DNA of 64,000 nt from Polaribacter vadi (GCF_001761365.1 NZ_CP017477.1:146501-210500); one strand, 5' to 3'. Shown: positions 17,904 through 27,021, counted from the stretch's first letter. Made by a program: numbers and translations. Notes: generated from the letters alone by a model not told the origin.

Positions 17904-18734
17904 ATGGCAAATAATCAAATGGATTTTAAATTCCCAAAAGGCGGAGTTTTTTTTATTATCATAGCAATTGCAGTTATTATTTTATTCTCAAAATCTACAG
18001 TAACCATTGGACCTGGAGAAGGAGGTGTAATTTTTGAAACTTTAGGAAGTGGTATTGATACCGAAAAAACATATGGAGAAGGTTTTCATATTGTTGCTCC
18101 TTGGAATAGAATGATTGTAAGAAAAGTACGTCAGCAGTCTATTTCTAATGAAATGAATGTGCTTTCTGTAAACGGATTAGAAGTTAAAGTAAGTGGAACT
18201 ATTTGGTACGAACCAGAATTGGTGAATTTAGGAAATCTTATTAAAACGAAAGGTGAAGATTATGAGCGTGAATTGTTAGATCCTGCAATTAATGCAGCTG
18301 CAAGAAGTGTTGTTGGACGTTACACACCAGAACAATTATATTCTAGTAAGAGAGATGTTATTGAGCAAGAAATTTTAGACGAAGTTCAGTTGGTTTTAAA
18401 AGATCAATATTTATCTGTAAAAAGAGTTTTAGTGGAAGATGTTAAATTACCAAGTACCATTAGAATTGCAATTGAAACTAAATTAAAGCAAGAACAAGAG
18501 TCTTTAGAATATGAGTTTAGATTATCTAAAGCTAAAAAAGAGGCTGAAAGACAAAAGATTGATGCAGAAGGTAAAGCTATTGCAAATAAGATTTTAAGTG
18601 AGTCTTTAACAGATAAAATTTTACAAGAAAAAGGAATTGAAGCTACTATAGAACTTTCTAAATCTCCTAACAGTAAAGTGGTTGTAATTGGTTCAGGAAA
18701 AACAGGAATGCCAATTATATTAGGAAATCAATAG
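17904..18734 (+). CDS. Prohibitin-type SPFH domain protein
   Basis: A 276-residue membrane-anchored scaffold protein. One N-terminal membrane segment (about 14-33) is followed by an SPFH/band-7 domain (about 34-215, with the GFHIVAPWNR stretch) and an Ala/Glu/Lys-rich helix (about 200-245) for oligomer formation. Prohibitins form ring complexes that regulate membrane proteases such as FtsH. HflC is a possible alternative, but no hflK is adjacent. It has its own promoter and terminator. Confidence 0.88.
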   Translation: MANNQMDFKFPKGGVFFIIIAIAVIILFSKSTVTIGPGEGGVIFETLGSGIDTEKTYGEGFHIVAPWNRMIVRKVRQQSISNEMNVLSVNGLEVKVSGTIWYEPELVNLGNLIKTKGEDYERELLDPAINAAARSVVGRYTPEQLYSSKRDVIEQEILDEVQLVLKDQYLSVKRVLVEDVKLPSTIRIAIETKLKQEQESLEYEFRLSKAKKEAERQKIDAEGKAIANKILSESLTDKILQEKGIEATIELSKSPNSKVVVIGSGKTGMPIILGNQ

Positions 18735-18775
18735 ATAGTTTAGTTATCTTATTTAAAGGTCCTTTAAATTTGTAT

Positions 18776-18807
18776 AAAAAAATCAGTCAAAATTTGACTG
18801 ATTTTTT
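18776..18807. terminator. Bidirectional terminator between the SPFH gene and the small membrane protein
   Basis: Stem around TCAGTCAA / TTGACTGA flanked by A and T runs. It serves the plus-strand SPFH gene and lies 10 bases past the stop of the minus-strand small gene. Confidence 0.8.
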
Positions 18808-18817
18808 TTGTTTAATT

Positions 18818-18982
18818 TTAAGAATTACTACTTCCAGATTTAAATGTAAAGTAGAGTATAGGTAAAATAATTATTGCAGCAGCAATGATTAAAGATGTGA
18901 TTAATACAAATTTTAATACGTAATAAAAAACAACAAACAACGCTATTGCAATTAGTATTGATAAAAATATTTTAGATTTCAT
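18818..18982 (-). CDS. Small two-helix membrane protein, 54 residues
   Basis: A short frame with ATG at 18982 (a second in-frame ATG at 18991 would add MNL). It encodes two hydrophobic segments (about 5-26 and 27-46) and a polar tail ending SGSSNS. Its stop falls 10 bases before a strong bidirectional terminator, which supports a real gene. No family recognised. It could be a small membrane regulator or a housekeeping membrane peptide. Confidence 0.6.
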   Translation of the reverse strand: MKSKIFLSILIAIALFVVFYYVLKFVLITSLIIAAAIIILPILYFTFKSGSSNS

Positions 18983-18999
18983 AAGGTTCATTTTATTAT

Positions 19000-19322
19000 T
19001 AAGACTATAAAATTAGTCACAAATGAATTGTTTTATGATAACTATCTATAAAATATTTAACTCATATAAAAATAGCAGTTTCAAGCTGTTCAAGAAATTT
19101 AATCTTGCTTCAACTTATGTCTATTTCTTAAATTTCTGTTAAGTAAAAGAATATTTGTAACGAATTATAAAATAAGTCGTCTTATTATTATAGCACTGAA
19201 AATCTTTAGAAGATTTTTTAGTTAGTTTTAATAGTTGATTAGAGTCAAAAGCAAGTTAGTTGTTTTTGACTCTTTTCAATTTATAAAATATAAGTATGAT
19301 TTTATGAATTGTAAACTAGAAA
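19000..19322. other. Intergenic region with a candidate small RNA signal
   Basis: No coding frame of note. It contains a near-consensus -7 (AATATTTG near 19150) and a hairpin GAGTCAAAA / TTTTGACTC at 19242-19272 with a 13-nt loop, followed by TTTTC. Together these could bound a transcript of about 110 bases; otherwise I see nothing. Confidence 0.3.
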
Positions 19323-20129
19323 TTAGTTTTTAGAAGGAATTTTATCACGCTGAATACTTCCTTTTTTCAATGCTTTGTAATTTTCATAACAAGATAAAAC
19401 AGCTTCTATCATTTGTAAATCAGATGCTTTTTTTATAAAATAATCAGAATAACTACAATCCGTTAAAAGTTCTGTTAACTCTTGTCTGTCCATTTGTAAA
19501 TACTCCATCATTACTTCTCTATCAAATTTACCAGCTAACATTTTACGTAAATCGTCTTCTTTTTTAAGCTTTTGAAGTTTTTTTAATTGATTTGGCTTCT
19601 TACCAAAGAGGTTGTATAAAAAATCTACAGGTTGAAAGAGTGCAGCAACTGGAGATGAGAAATCTTTTTTATTAGGTTTTCCAACTTCGTAAGTTTGTGG
19701 CAATCCATTAATATGAATTCTTGTAAACCTATCTTTAGGCACTTGTTTAACATCAATTTCTAAAACACCAATTAATTTGGTAGATTTTATAATAACTTCT
19801 TTAACTTCTTCTGGTTTTTCATACAAAGCAATTTCTAACTCGTTATCTGCTTTTAATAAATCGTTCGTAATTTTTATTTTAATTGATGAATACCCTAAGT
19901 AAGATACTAAAATGGTATCATTTACTTTAGTTGGTAATTCAAAATAACCTTTATCATTGGTAATTGTACCTTGAACAGAATTTAAATTTAAAACATGTGC
20001 AGCACTTAAAACACGACTATCCTCAGCGTGTATAATTTGCCCTTTAAGCATTGACTTTGGAATACTATCTTTTTGAGAAAAAGCACTTAAACTTAAGAAT
20101 AAGCACAAAATAAACAGGTTTCTTTGCAT
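19323..20129 (-). CDS. Carboxypeptidase-regulatory-domain secreted protein
   Basis: A 268-residue exported protein. A signal peptide (about 1-18) is followed by a CarboxypepD_reg-like beta-sandwich (about 27-110: LKGQIIHAEDSRVLSAAHV, then the typical KGYFELPTKVNDTILVSYLGY). A C-terminal part of unknown fold is rich in Lys and aromatic residues. In Bacteroidota the domain occurs at the N-terminus of TonB receptors, but here there is no barrel. No operon partners. Function unknown. Confidence 0.82.
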   Translation of the reverse strand: MQRNLFILCLFLSLSAFSQKDSIPKSMLKGQIIHAEDSRVLSAAHVLNLNSVQGTITNDKGYFELPTKVNDTILVSYLGYSSIKIKITNDLLKADNELEIALYEKPEEVKEVIIKSTKLIGVLEIDVKQVPKDRFTRIHINGLPQTYEVGKPNKKDFSSPVAALFQPVDFLYNLFGKKPNQLKKLQKLKKEDDLRKMLAGKFDREVMMEYLQMDRQELTELLTDCSYSDYFIKKASDLQMIEAVLSCYENYKALKKGSIQRDKIPSKN

Positions 20130-20134
20130 AAAAA

Positions 20135-20142
20135 CAAAATTA
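20135..20142 (-). promoter_or_regulatory. Promoter -7 element for the carboxypeptidase-regulatory-domain gene
   Basis: TAATTTTG on the minus strand, a perfect match, 5 bases before the ATG. Confidence 0.5.
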
Positions 20143-20209
20143 AGTATAATACAGTTTAAAAAAGTTAATTTTTTGTGAAGAAGTTTAAAAATAATTCATT
20201 TTTAAAAAG

Positions 20210-20293
20210 TGCACACGAGAAGATTCGAACTTCCACTTCCTTACGAAAACAAACCCCTCAAGCTTGCGCGTCTACCAATTTCGCCACGTGTGC
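20210..20293 (-). tRNA. tRNA-Leu (anticodon GAG)
   Basis: Minus-strand cloverleaf with acceptor GCACACG / CGTGTGC, the Leu-type D region (TTGGTAGACGCG), anticodon stem CAAGC/GTTTG with loop TTGAGGG (anticodon GAG), a long variable arm and a T-loop TTCGAAT. CCA is not encoded. Decodes CUC/CUU. Confidence 0.95.
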
Positions 20294-20351
20294 AGATAAT
20301 TTAAAAATAAATCTATAATTTTAAAGTAAGTTTTTTGGTATAAACTTAAAT

Positions 20352-20383
20352 AAAAAAAGTTAAGCTTTCGCTTAACTTTTTTT
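20352..20383. terminator. Bidirectional-looking terminator between the two tRNAs
   Basis: Stem AAAAAAAGTTAAGC / GCTTAACTTTTTTT with a TTTC loop. It would end tRNA-Lys transcription before tRNA-Leu. Confidence 0.8.
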
Positions 20384-20389
20384 AAATTG

Positions 20390-20462
20390 TGACTGGGCTG
20401 GGGCTCGAACCCAGGACCCTCTCCTTAAAAGGGAGATGCTCTACCAACTGAGCTACCAAGTC
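20390..20462 (-). tRNA. tRNA-Lys (anticodon TTT)
   Basis: 73-nt minus-strand cloverleaf. D arm GCTC/GAGC, anticodon stem TCTCC/GGAGA with loop CTTTTAA, T arm CTGGG/CCCAG with TTCGAGC, discriminator A, no encoded CCA. The acceptor GACTTGG / CCCAGTC has one T-C mismatch at positions 5-68. Confidence 0.95.
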
Positions 20463-20557
20463 TTAAATTAAATGAGGTGCAAATATACTACCTATCATTT
20501 AATTCTGAAATATAAAATTGAATAAATTTTAGCGATATTTGTAAAAAATATTAAGAA

Positions 20558-21073
20558 ATGAAAATTGTGTTATTGGGGTATATGGCTTCAGGAAAATCGA
20601 GTGTTGGTAAAAAAATATCTAAACGTTTGAAAATGAATTTTATAGATTTAGATGATTACATTATCGACAAAGAAAAAGCAACTATTTCCGAAATTTTTAA
20701 AGAAAAAGGAGAAATTTATTTTAGAAATATAGAAAATAAGTATTTAAATGAAATCTTGTCTAAAAATAATAACTTTATACTTTCTTTAGGAGGAGGAACT
20801 CCTTGTTATGCCAATAATATGGAAATTATTAAAGAAAAAGCAACCACATCTATCTATTTACAAGGCAATGTTCCTACCATGGTAAAAAGATTAATTAATA
20901 AGAAAGCAAAAAGACCAATTATTGCTTCTTTAGAGGATGATAAAATTCCTGAATTTGTTGCAAAACATCTTTTTGAAAGACGTTTTTTTTACGAACAAGC
21001 AAAAATGACCATCAAAATTGATGATAAAACAAAAACTCAAGTTGCAAAAGAATTAGTGAAGTTACTAAACTAA
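20558..21073 (+). CDS. aroK: Shikimate kinase
   Basis: Phosphorylates shikimate in chorismate synthesis. The 171-residue protein has Walker A GYMASGKSS (7-15), the substrate-binding DLDDYI stretch (31-36), an Arg in YFRNIE, LGGGTPCY near 77-84 and the lid Arg in KRPI. Its end overlaps the end of the convergent phosphoribosyltransferase gene by 9 bases. Confidence 0.93.
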   Translation: MKIVLLGYMASGKSSVGKKISKRLKMNFIDLDDYIIDKEKATISEIFKEKGEIYFRNIENKYLNEILSKNNNFILSLGGGTPCYANNMEIIKEKATTSIYLQGNVPTMVKRLINKKAKRPIIASLEDDKIPEFVAKHLFERRFFYEQAKMTIKIDDKTKTQVAKELVKLLN

Positions 21074-21568
21074 ATAGGCACTCGATTCGTTTTCAGAAAA
21101 AGTAACCTGAACATGTTCTTTTATAGATGTTGATAAAGAAACACCTTTAAAATCTGCTTTTACAGGATATTTTTTATGATTTCGATTTACTAAAACAGCC
21201 GTTTTAAATCTCTTTAAAGGTACTTCTAAGAAATGCTTTACACCATAAATTAAAGTAGTTCCAGAGTTTAAAACGTCATCAACCAACACTAATGATTTGT
21301 TTTTGTATTCATTAATATCTAAAGAAGTAGAAACTTTTTCTAAAGGTTTTTTCTTGTTGATGTTAACTTGGCAAATTATTACATTTAAAGAAGATATTTC
21401 TTGTAAAGCTGCAACTAACTTTTCAGCAAAAACGTAGCCATTACCAACAATTCCAGCAATTATAACCTCTTTTTCTGTGGTATTGTTCTCATAAATTTCA
21501 TAGGCAATTCTTTTAATTTTTTGATTTATCTGAATTGTATCTAAAATAATATTGCTTTCTGTTGTCAT
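21065..21568 (-). CDS. PyrR-like phosphoribosyltransferase
   Basis: A 167-residue type I phosphoribosyltransferase. The PRPP-binding motif LVLVDDVLNSGTT is at 93-105, preceded by an IAGIVGNGYVFAEKL loop. The fold and length resemble PyrR or small purine-type PRTases, but substrate specificity cannot be assigned. It overlaps the S4 gene by 4 bases (ATGA), so the pair is translationally coupled, and converges on aroK. Confidence 0.85.
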   Translation of the reverse strand: MTTESNIILDTIQINQKIKRIAYEIYENNTTEKEVIIAGIVGNGYVFAEKLVAALQEISSLNVIICQVNINKKKPLEKVSTSLDINEYKNKSLVLVDDVLNSGTTLIYGVKHFLEVPLKRFKTAVLVNRNHKKYPVKADFKGVSLSTSIKEHVQVTFSENESSAYLV

Positions 21569-21957
21569 AAGTTTTCTGTGGTATCTTCAAAAGTATCTTC
21601 TGTGTAATCTTCTATATCTCTTCTATCCTTTTTAGTTGGTCTACCAGCACCTTTTTTACGATAATAATCTTTAGAATATTTTAAAAGTTCGTTCTTTTCA
21701 AATTCCTCTTTTGGAGTACTATCTTTTCTATAAAGATCTACCAATTTTGCACCAACTCTGTTTGGAGGTAAATCTAAAACTTTTATTTGATAGTTAATTT
21801 GATTTTTTCTAACAACAATCAATTCGCCGCCAAAAATATCTTTAGAAGGCTTTAAATTAGTACCATCAATTTTAACTTGTCCCTTCTTACAAGCAGTAGT
21901 CGCTATGCTTCTCGTTTTAAATACACGAATGCACCATAAGTATTTATCTATTCTCAT
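21565..21957 (-). CDS. S4 RNA-binding protein, HslR/Hsp15 type
   Basis: A 130-residue protein with an S4 domain (about 1-60: MRIDKYLWCIRVFKTRS, then KKGQVKIDGTNLKPS) and a basic tail containing GAGRPTKKDRR followed by an acidic C-terminus. This is the HslR layout; Hsp15 binds stalled 50S subunits carrying nascent chains. It has a perfect promoter upstream and is followed by the coupled phosphoribosyltransferase gene. Confidence 0.88.
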   Translation of the reverse strand: MRIDKYLWCIRVFKTRSIATTACKKGQVKIDGTNLKPSKDIFGGELIVVRKNQINYQIKVLDLPPNRVGAKLVDLYRKDSTPKEEFEKNELLKYSKDYYRKKGAGRPTKKDRRDIEDYTEDTFEDTTENL

Positions 21958-21992
21958 AAAAAAAAAGTTAAAATATATCTTTTGCCTTTTTA

Positions 21993-22000
21993 CAAAGGTA
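21993..22000 (-). promoter_or_regulatory. Promoter -7 element for the S4-PRTase pair
   Basis: TACCTTTG on the minus strand, a perfect TAnnTTTG match, 35 bases before the ATG at 21957. Confidence 0.6.
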
Positions 22001-22040
22001 TAAAAATGGTAAATTGCGCCCCACTAATTTAAAGAAATAA

Positions 22041-22958
22041 ATGACTAAATTAAAAAATATTATTGGGATTATTATTTTTGCAACTATTATATACGCTTGT
22101 GGAGACGATAATTTTATTAATAATCCATTCGCAGATATAGATCATGAAGCTTTAGCTATATCAGATAACGATTCTCTTGTAAAGTTTTTAAAAAATCATT
22201 ATTATGATGCAGATTTGGATTCCGTAAAAACACTTATTACTGGAAAAACTCCAATTTTCGAAGACGACAAACTTAAAACAATGTCTGTTACAGAAAATGA
22301 TATTGATTATAAATTGTATGTTTATGTAGCGAAAGAAGGAGATTCTGGTTCAGATCCTGATAAAGGAAATCCTACAAAAGTAGATTCAGTTTATGTAAAT
22401 TATGCTGGTAGAACAATGTCTGGTACAACTTTTAGTAGTTTTAATTTTGATAGTAATTCAACAGGAATTTGGTTTAATCTTTTATCTGTAATTAAAGGTT
22501 GGTCTTATGGTTATACAAAATTAAAAGGTGGTGAGTTGAAGAAAGATCCTAATACAGGAGGCGTTTTTAATGGTCCTATAACCTATTTAAATGGAGGTAA
22601 AGGCGTTTTATTTATCCCTTCAGGTTTGGCATATCCTTCTTCTAATACTCAAAATTATACGAGTTCTTTAGTAGATACTAATTTACTTTTTTATATAGAT
22701 TTATTAACATTTGTTCCAGATACGGATCATGATAATGATGGTGTACCAACAATAAAAGAAGACTTGGATAATGATGGTAATGTAAATAATGATGATACTG
22801 ATGGAGATGGTTTTCCTAATTATTTTGATGTAGATGATGATGGAGATGGAGTTTTTACAAAAGATGAAGATGCAAATGATGATGGAGATCCAACAAATGA
22901 TTTTAGCGATTCAACAAATCCTACTTTGCCTGATTATTTAAATCCAAATATCAAGTAA
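22041..22958 (+). CDS. FKBP-type peptidyl-prolyl isomerase lipoprotein with Asp-rich tail
   Basis: A 305-residue lipoprotein: lipobox IYAC with Cys at 20, then an FKBP domain (about 110-235: VYVNYAGRTMSGTTF, VIKGWSYG, GVLFIPSGLAYP) expected to catalyse prolyl isomerisation. The C-terminal 70 residues are a run of DxDxDG-type calcium-binding units (DHDNDGVP, DLDNDGNV, DTDGDGFP, DVDDDGDG), as in thrombospondin type 3 or EF-hand-like repeats. Probably acts on exported proteins at a membrane surface. Followed by a strong terminator. Confidence 0.85.
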   Translation: MTKLKNIIGIIIFATIIYACGDDNFINNPFADIDHEALAISDNDSLVKFLKNHYYDADLDSVKTLITGKTPIFEDDKLKTMSVTENDIDYKLYVYVAKEGDSGSDPDKGNPTKVDSVYVNYAGRTMSGTTFSSFNFDSNSTGIWFNLLSVIKGWSYGYTKLKGGELKKDPNTGGVFNGPITYLNGGKGVLFIPSGLAYPSSNTQNYTSSLVDTNLLFYIDLLTFVPDTDHDNDGVPTIKEDLDNDGNVNNDDTDGDGFPNYFDVDDDGDGVFTKDEDANDDGDPTNDFSDSTNPTLPDYLNPNIK

Positions 22959-22972
22959 TTTTAGTTTAAAAT

Positions 22973-23012
22973 AAAAAAAGGCTTTTCATATTTATATGAA
23001 AAGCCTTTTTTT
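22973..23012. terminator. Bidirectional terminator between the FKBP gene and folD
   Basis: Near-perfect 19-bp arms AAAAAAAGGCTTTTCATAT / ATATGAAAAGCCTTTTTTT with a 2-base centre. Positioned to end both convergent units. Confidence 0.88.
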
Positions 23013-23094
23013 ATGAATTTATTTTAGTAATTATTGTTTTCTATTAATTATTGAAAATAGTCAAAACAATGGTTGCTTGTTTTTTATACTCTAT

Positions 23095-23970
23095 TTAATT
23101 TTTTCTCTGGCAAGCTAAAAGTGTATTTTTTAATAGCATAGCAATCGTCATTGGGCCAACTCCTCCAGGAACAGGTGTAATAAATTCAGATTTTTTTGAA
23201 ACCTCTTCAAAGGCAACATCACCTACTAATCTATAACCATTTTTTTTGCTAGAATCTGCTAATCTTGTAATTCCTACATCAATAACTGTTACATTATCTT
23301 TAACCATATCTGCTTTTAAAAATTCAGGAATTCCAATAGCTGCAATTATAATATCTGCTTGTAGTGTAATTTCTTTTAAATTTTTAGTTCTACTATGACA
23401 CATAGTTACAGTTGCGTTTCCGACTTTTCTTTTTTGTGATAATAAAATACTCATTGGGCTACCAACAATATGACTTCTACCTAAAACAACAACATGTTTT
23501 CCTGAAGTTTCAACGTTATATCTATCTAATAATTCTAAAATACCAAAGGGAGTTGCAGAAATAAAAGTGGGTAAGTTTAAAGCCATTTTACCAACATTTG
23601 TTGGGTGAAAACCATCAACATCTTTATTAGGATCTATAGCCATAATTACCTTTTGATCATCTATATGTCTTGGTAAAGGCAGTTGCACTATAAAACCATC
23701 AATATCATTATCAACATTTAAAACTGCAATTTCGTTTAAAAGCTCTTCTTCTGTAATGTTTTCTGGTAACCTTATCAACGTAGATTCAAAACCAACACGT
23801 TCGCACGCTTTTACTTTTGCATTTACATAGGTGATACTTGCGCCATCATTCCCAACAATTATTGCAGCAAGATGTGGGGAATCTTGCCCATTATTTTTTA
23901 GGTAACTAACTTCTAAAGCAATTTCTTCTTTAATGTCTGCCGCTGTTTTTTTTCCGTCTAATAAAATCAT
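23095..23970 (-). CDS. folD: Methylenetetrahydrofolate dehydrogenase/cyclohydrolase
   Basis: Bifunctional C1 enzyme converting methylene-THF to formyl-THF through methenyl-THF. The 291-residue protein has [13 protein letters not shown] (Tyr/Lys active site, about 49-61), the QLPLPRHID stretch, the cofactor loop GRSHIVGSP and the [10 protein letters not shown] signature. Its ATG overlaps the stop of the upstream membrane protein by 4 bases, so it is coupled to the glycan cassette. Confidence 0.95.
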   Translation of the reverse strand: MILLDGKKTAADIKEEIALEVSYLKNNGQDSPHLAAIIVGNDGASITYVNAKVKACERVGFESTLIRLPENITEEELLNEIAVLNVDNDIDGFIVQLPLPRHIDDQKVIMAIDPNKDVDGFHPTNVGKMALNLPTFISATPFGILELLDRYNVETSGKHVVVLGRSHIVGSPMSILLSQKRKVGNATVTMCHSRTKNLKEITLQADIIIAAIGIPEFLKADMVKDNVTVIDVGITRLADSSKKNGYRLVGDVAFEEVSKKSEFITPVPGGVGPMTIAMLLKNTLLACQRKN

Positions 23971-25397
23971 TTTTCTTTTAAAATATATAGTATTACTTGT
24001 ATGTTATTATTTTTAAATTCTTTTAATATGTTGTAATCTGTATTTAAACTGTCATAATCTTCATCACTCAAATTATAAACATTTGAATAAAAAACATAGT
24101 CATTTTTTTTATTGAAATTTTGAAAAGATCGATGATCATTTTTAAAATCGACATGATGCAAAGCTGTTTTATTAGGGAAAAAACTTGCTACATCTTCAAT
24201 TTCAATTTTGTTGTTATTTAAATAATCGATAGCTTTTAATCTTAAAGAATAATAAGGTAAATGTGCTAAAGTAGCATCCCAACCTTGTGCAATTTCTTTA
24301 GGATAAATCCATAAATTACCAGTGATTAAAGTTATGAAAATTAAGCTATAAACAAATCTCTTTTTCTTTAAAAATTTAACAAATAGTAAAAATGATAATA
24401 AATTTAAGAGAATATAAGAAATCAAAAAATAACGATGCCCAAAAGGATTGCTACTTAACAAACTTGCAATTATTATAAAAAAAACACTAGAAAAAGAGAG
24501 TATTAATAGTTGTTTAGTTACTTTACTAAATGCTGATTTTTTAAATTTTATAAAAATATAAATGATAACAAAATAAATTATAAATCGTCCATAATCGATA
24601 TATTTATGAACTAAGACTGCACAGTTTTTGAGAAATTCGTTTAAAGAAACAAAATTTCGATGTCCAGACCAAGGAGAATTTGCATGAGAAACTAACCAGC
24701 CTTTTTCTATATAATGAATAGATAAATAGGCAATTGCAGGGATAATTCCGATAACATAACTAAAAATTAGTTTTTTTGATAAAATAGCTTTTTCTGTTTT
24801 TACAATATATTTTAAGTTGATAATTTCAAACAAAAAGACACCTCCAAATAATAACATACTTCTTAAAGAAATAATACTTAAAAAGAAAAGAGCTACTATT
24901 TTTAAAAAATAACGTTCATATAAAATTGAGTTGATAGCTAATAAAAATAGAAAAAGTTGAATAATTTCTGGGTTTACCAATACAAATTGCGTAGACAAAG
25001 TTGGATCGATAATGATCAGTAAAAAAGCAAAAAAGGAATGTATTTTATTCTTTATAAAATAAGATGTTAGTTGAAAAAGTTGATATAAAAAACCAATCGT
25101 AAAAGGAAGCATTAATAAGTGACTAACCCATAATTTTTGTCCAAAAACTTTCCACAAAATAGCTAATAAAAAACCTAAAGTTGGAGGATGACCTGCATCT
25201 AAATTGTCAGGAAGCATCCAATTAAAAAGGTTGTTTTCATATAAATGTGTACCTATTTTTGATGTAAAAAGCACATTGTCCCAAAAGATGCCAACATCCA
25301 TAGAAAAAAGAAAAATAGCAAAACTTATTATTGTAAAAAATAAATATTGATTCTTTTTAGTATCAAAAAAACGCTCCAAAAATAAAATCTTTTTCAT
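23967..25397 (-). CDS. GT-C-type polytopic membrane protein
   Basis: A 476-residue protein with about 11 hydrophobic segments. The first luminal loop carries a conserved-looking acidic site (IFWDNVLF) and DAGHPPTLG, as in ArnT/PMT-type lipid-linked-sugar transferases. The short hydrophilic C-terminal domain has no recognised motif. Together with the GT2 and epimerase genes just upstream (1-base gap) it suggests transfer of a sugar at the membrane. Specific substrate unknown; a sugar-unrelated membrane role is not excluded. Confidence 0.72.
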   Translation of the reverse strand: MKKILFLERFFDTKKNQYLFFTIISFAIFLFSMDVGIFWDNVLFTSKIGTHLYENNLFNWMLPDNLDAGHPPTLGFLLAILWKVFGQKLWVSHLLMLPFTIGFLYQLFQLTSYFIKNKIHSFFAFLLIIIDPTLSTQFVLVNPEIIQLFLFLLAINSILYERYFLKIVALFFLSIISLRSMLLFGGVFLFEIINLKYIVKTEKAILSKKLIFSYVIGIIPAIAYLSIHYIEKGWLVSHANSPWSGHRNFVSLNEFLKNCAVLVHKYIDYGRFIIYFVIIYIFIKFKKSAFSKVTKQLLILSFSSVFFIIIASLLSSNPFGHRYFLISYILLNLLSFLLFVKFLKKKRFVYSLIFITLITGNLWIYPKEIAQGWDATLAHLPYYSLRLKAIDYLNNNKIEIEDVASFFPNKTALHHVDFKNDHRSFQNFNKKNDYVFYSNVYNLSDEDYDSLNTDYNILKEFKNNNIQVILYILKEK

Positions 25398-25398
25398 A

Positions 25399-26274
25399 TT
25401 ATTTTTTTACTGATTTTTTTAGATAAGATTCTAATTTTAAAGTGATGTTATTATCATCAATATTCCCATATGTTTTTAAACCATATAAACGTTCTATTTG
25501 ATCTGGAACAACACCTATATTAAATGGAATTATTTTTGATATTCTCATTATTAAAAACATTATATTTCTAGAAACTCCCAAAGCTATTAAGGACTTTTTT
25601 TGATTCTTTTTTATAAGTTTTAAAATCTCTTTAAATGTAAAGTGTTCATTTCCATTGATGTGAAAAATTTTATTTTTTTCTTGATTGATGAAAATTTGTT
25701 CATATAATAACGTTCCAATATCATCAATATAAAGTGGAGAAAACTTAGAAGACATGTTTTTTGGATACAAAACAAACTTCTTTTTTAAAGAATTTTGAAT
25801 CAATTTTTCAAGTCCTTCATTTTTAGCACCACCAAAAATTTCTGAAATTCTAATAATCTTCCAACGCTTAAAATTATTCTGTAAATAGTTTTCTGCTAAA
25901 ACTTTTGATTTAGAATAGGCTCCATTATTTAAATTTGCGGTGTTAGAACTTATATAAATAAAGGTTTTTACTTTCCATTTTTTAGCAAAATCAATAAGAT
26001 TTTTAGTCGCTATAAAATTAATTTCTTCGTATTTTTTTTCATTTTTTGAATGTGTTATTGCTGCTGCATGAATTATAATATCACAATCAATTAAATATTT
26101 TTTGTAAGTATTTGGGTTTTGGATATTTCCTTGAATAATTTTTATAGCATCATTTTTTTCTGAAATTAAATTTCTTGAAAGTCCAATAATTTGATATTCT
26201 GAAGAATTGATGAAAGGAATTAATTGTTGAATAATGGAAGAAGTAATTCCTGTTATAAAAACTTTTTTCCTCAT
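25399..26274 (-). CDS. NAD-dependent epimerase/dehydratase family protein
   Basis: A 291-residue extended short-chain dehydrogenase. The N-terminal Rossmann loop is FITGITSSIIQQL (degenerate compared with GxxGxxG), followed by DIIIHAAAITHS, and the active-site YSKSK is near 120. Typical for nucleotide-sugar epimerases, but the missing glycines make catalytic competence less certain. It overlaps the GT2 gene by 4 bases and is 1 base from the membrane protein gene. Confidence 0.82.
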   Translation of the reverse strand: MRKKVFITGITSSIIQQLIPFINSSEYQIIGLSRNLISEKNDAIKIIQGNIQNPNTYKKYLIDCDIIIHAAAITHSKNEKKYEEINFIATKNLIDFAKKWKVKTFIYISSNTANLNNGAYSKSKVLAENYLQNNFKRWKIIRISEIFGGAKNEGLEKLIQNSLKKKFVLYPKNMSSKFSPLYIDDIGTLLYEQIFINQEKNKIFHINGNEHFTFKEILKLIKKNQKKSLIALGVSRNIMFLIMRISKIIPFNIGVVPDQIERLYGLKTYGNIDDNNITLKLESYLKKSVKK

Positions 26275-26987
26275 GATTTAAAGTCTTTAAACTTAAATAA
26301 AAAAAGGTTTTTTACAAACTCTAGTATTGCTGAAAACTTCACAAAAGATTGTCGGTCATTTAAAGATAAAAATTCAGTTGGAAACTCGTAAAAGGAAATG
26401 TCTAATCTTTTAACTTCGAGCATTATTTCTGCATCAATAAACCAATCATCAGAAGTTAAATTCATTTGATTGTAAGCTTTTCTGGTGAAAATTTTAGGTT
26501 TAGAATTAATATCTTTGGAGTCAATTGAAGAAAATAAAATAGAAAATATAAAATTATATATTTTAGAAATTGATTTTCTGTAAAAACCATCTTCTCTTTT
26601 AATTCTGTAGGTTTTTACTAAATCGTACGTGCCTTTTTTTATTTCGTTATAACATTTGGTAATGTTCTCAATAGGGAATTGTCCATCTCCATCAATAACA
26701 CAAAGATAATTTCCTCTGCAAATTGCCAACCCTTCTTTCATGTCCCAACCCATCATTCCTTCTTTAGGTTTGCAAATCGGTTTGTAAACAGCGTCTTTAT
26801 TAGCAATCTCTTGAACTATAGTTGCAGTTTTATCATTAGAATTTTCTATAAAATTTGCAACCAATATAATCTCAAAGTTATCTGTAAGATTTTCAACTGT
26901 TTCTTTAACTTTTTCTATAAATGGAATGATAGAATACTCAGATCTATAACATAAAACAACAACTGATAATTCTGGATTTTTTTCCAT
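26271..26987 (-). CDS. Family 2 glycosyltransferase
   Basis: A 238-residue cytosolic GT-A enzyme: SVVVLCYRSE nucleotide-binding strand (about 8-17), the DxD-type CVIDGDGQFP near 97-106, and a later FIDAEIMLE acceptor stretch. It resembles dolichol-phosphate mannose synthase-like transferases that load a sugar on a polyprenyl carrier, which would fit the neighbouring GT-C-type membrane protein. There is no C-terminal membrane segment. First gene of a four-gene coupled set ending in folD. Confidence 0.85.
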   Translation of the reverse strand: MEKNPELSVVVLCYRSEYSIIPFIEKVKETVENLTDNFEIILVANFIENSNDKTATIVQEIANKDAVYKPICKPKEGMMGWDMKEGLAICRGNYLCVIDGDGQFPIENITKCYNEIKKGTYDLVKTYRIKREDGFYRKSISKIYNFIFSILFSSIDSKDINSKPKIFTRKAYNQMNLTSDDWFIDAEIMLEVKRLDISFYEFPTEFLSLNDRQSFVKFSAILEFVKNLFLFKFKDFKS

Positions 26988-27021
26988 TTAAAATAAAAAT
27001 AATTTTTATTGACTTAAAATT

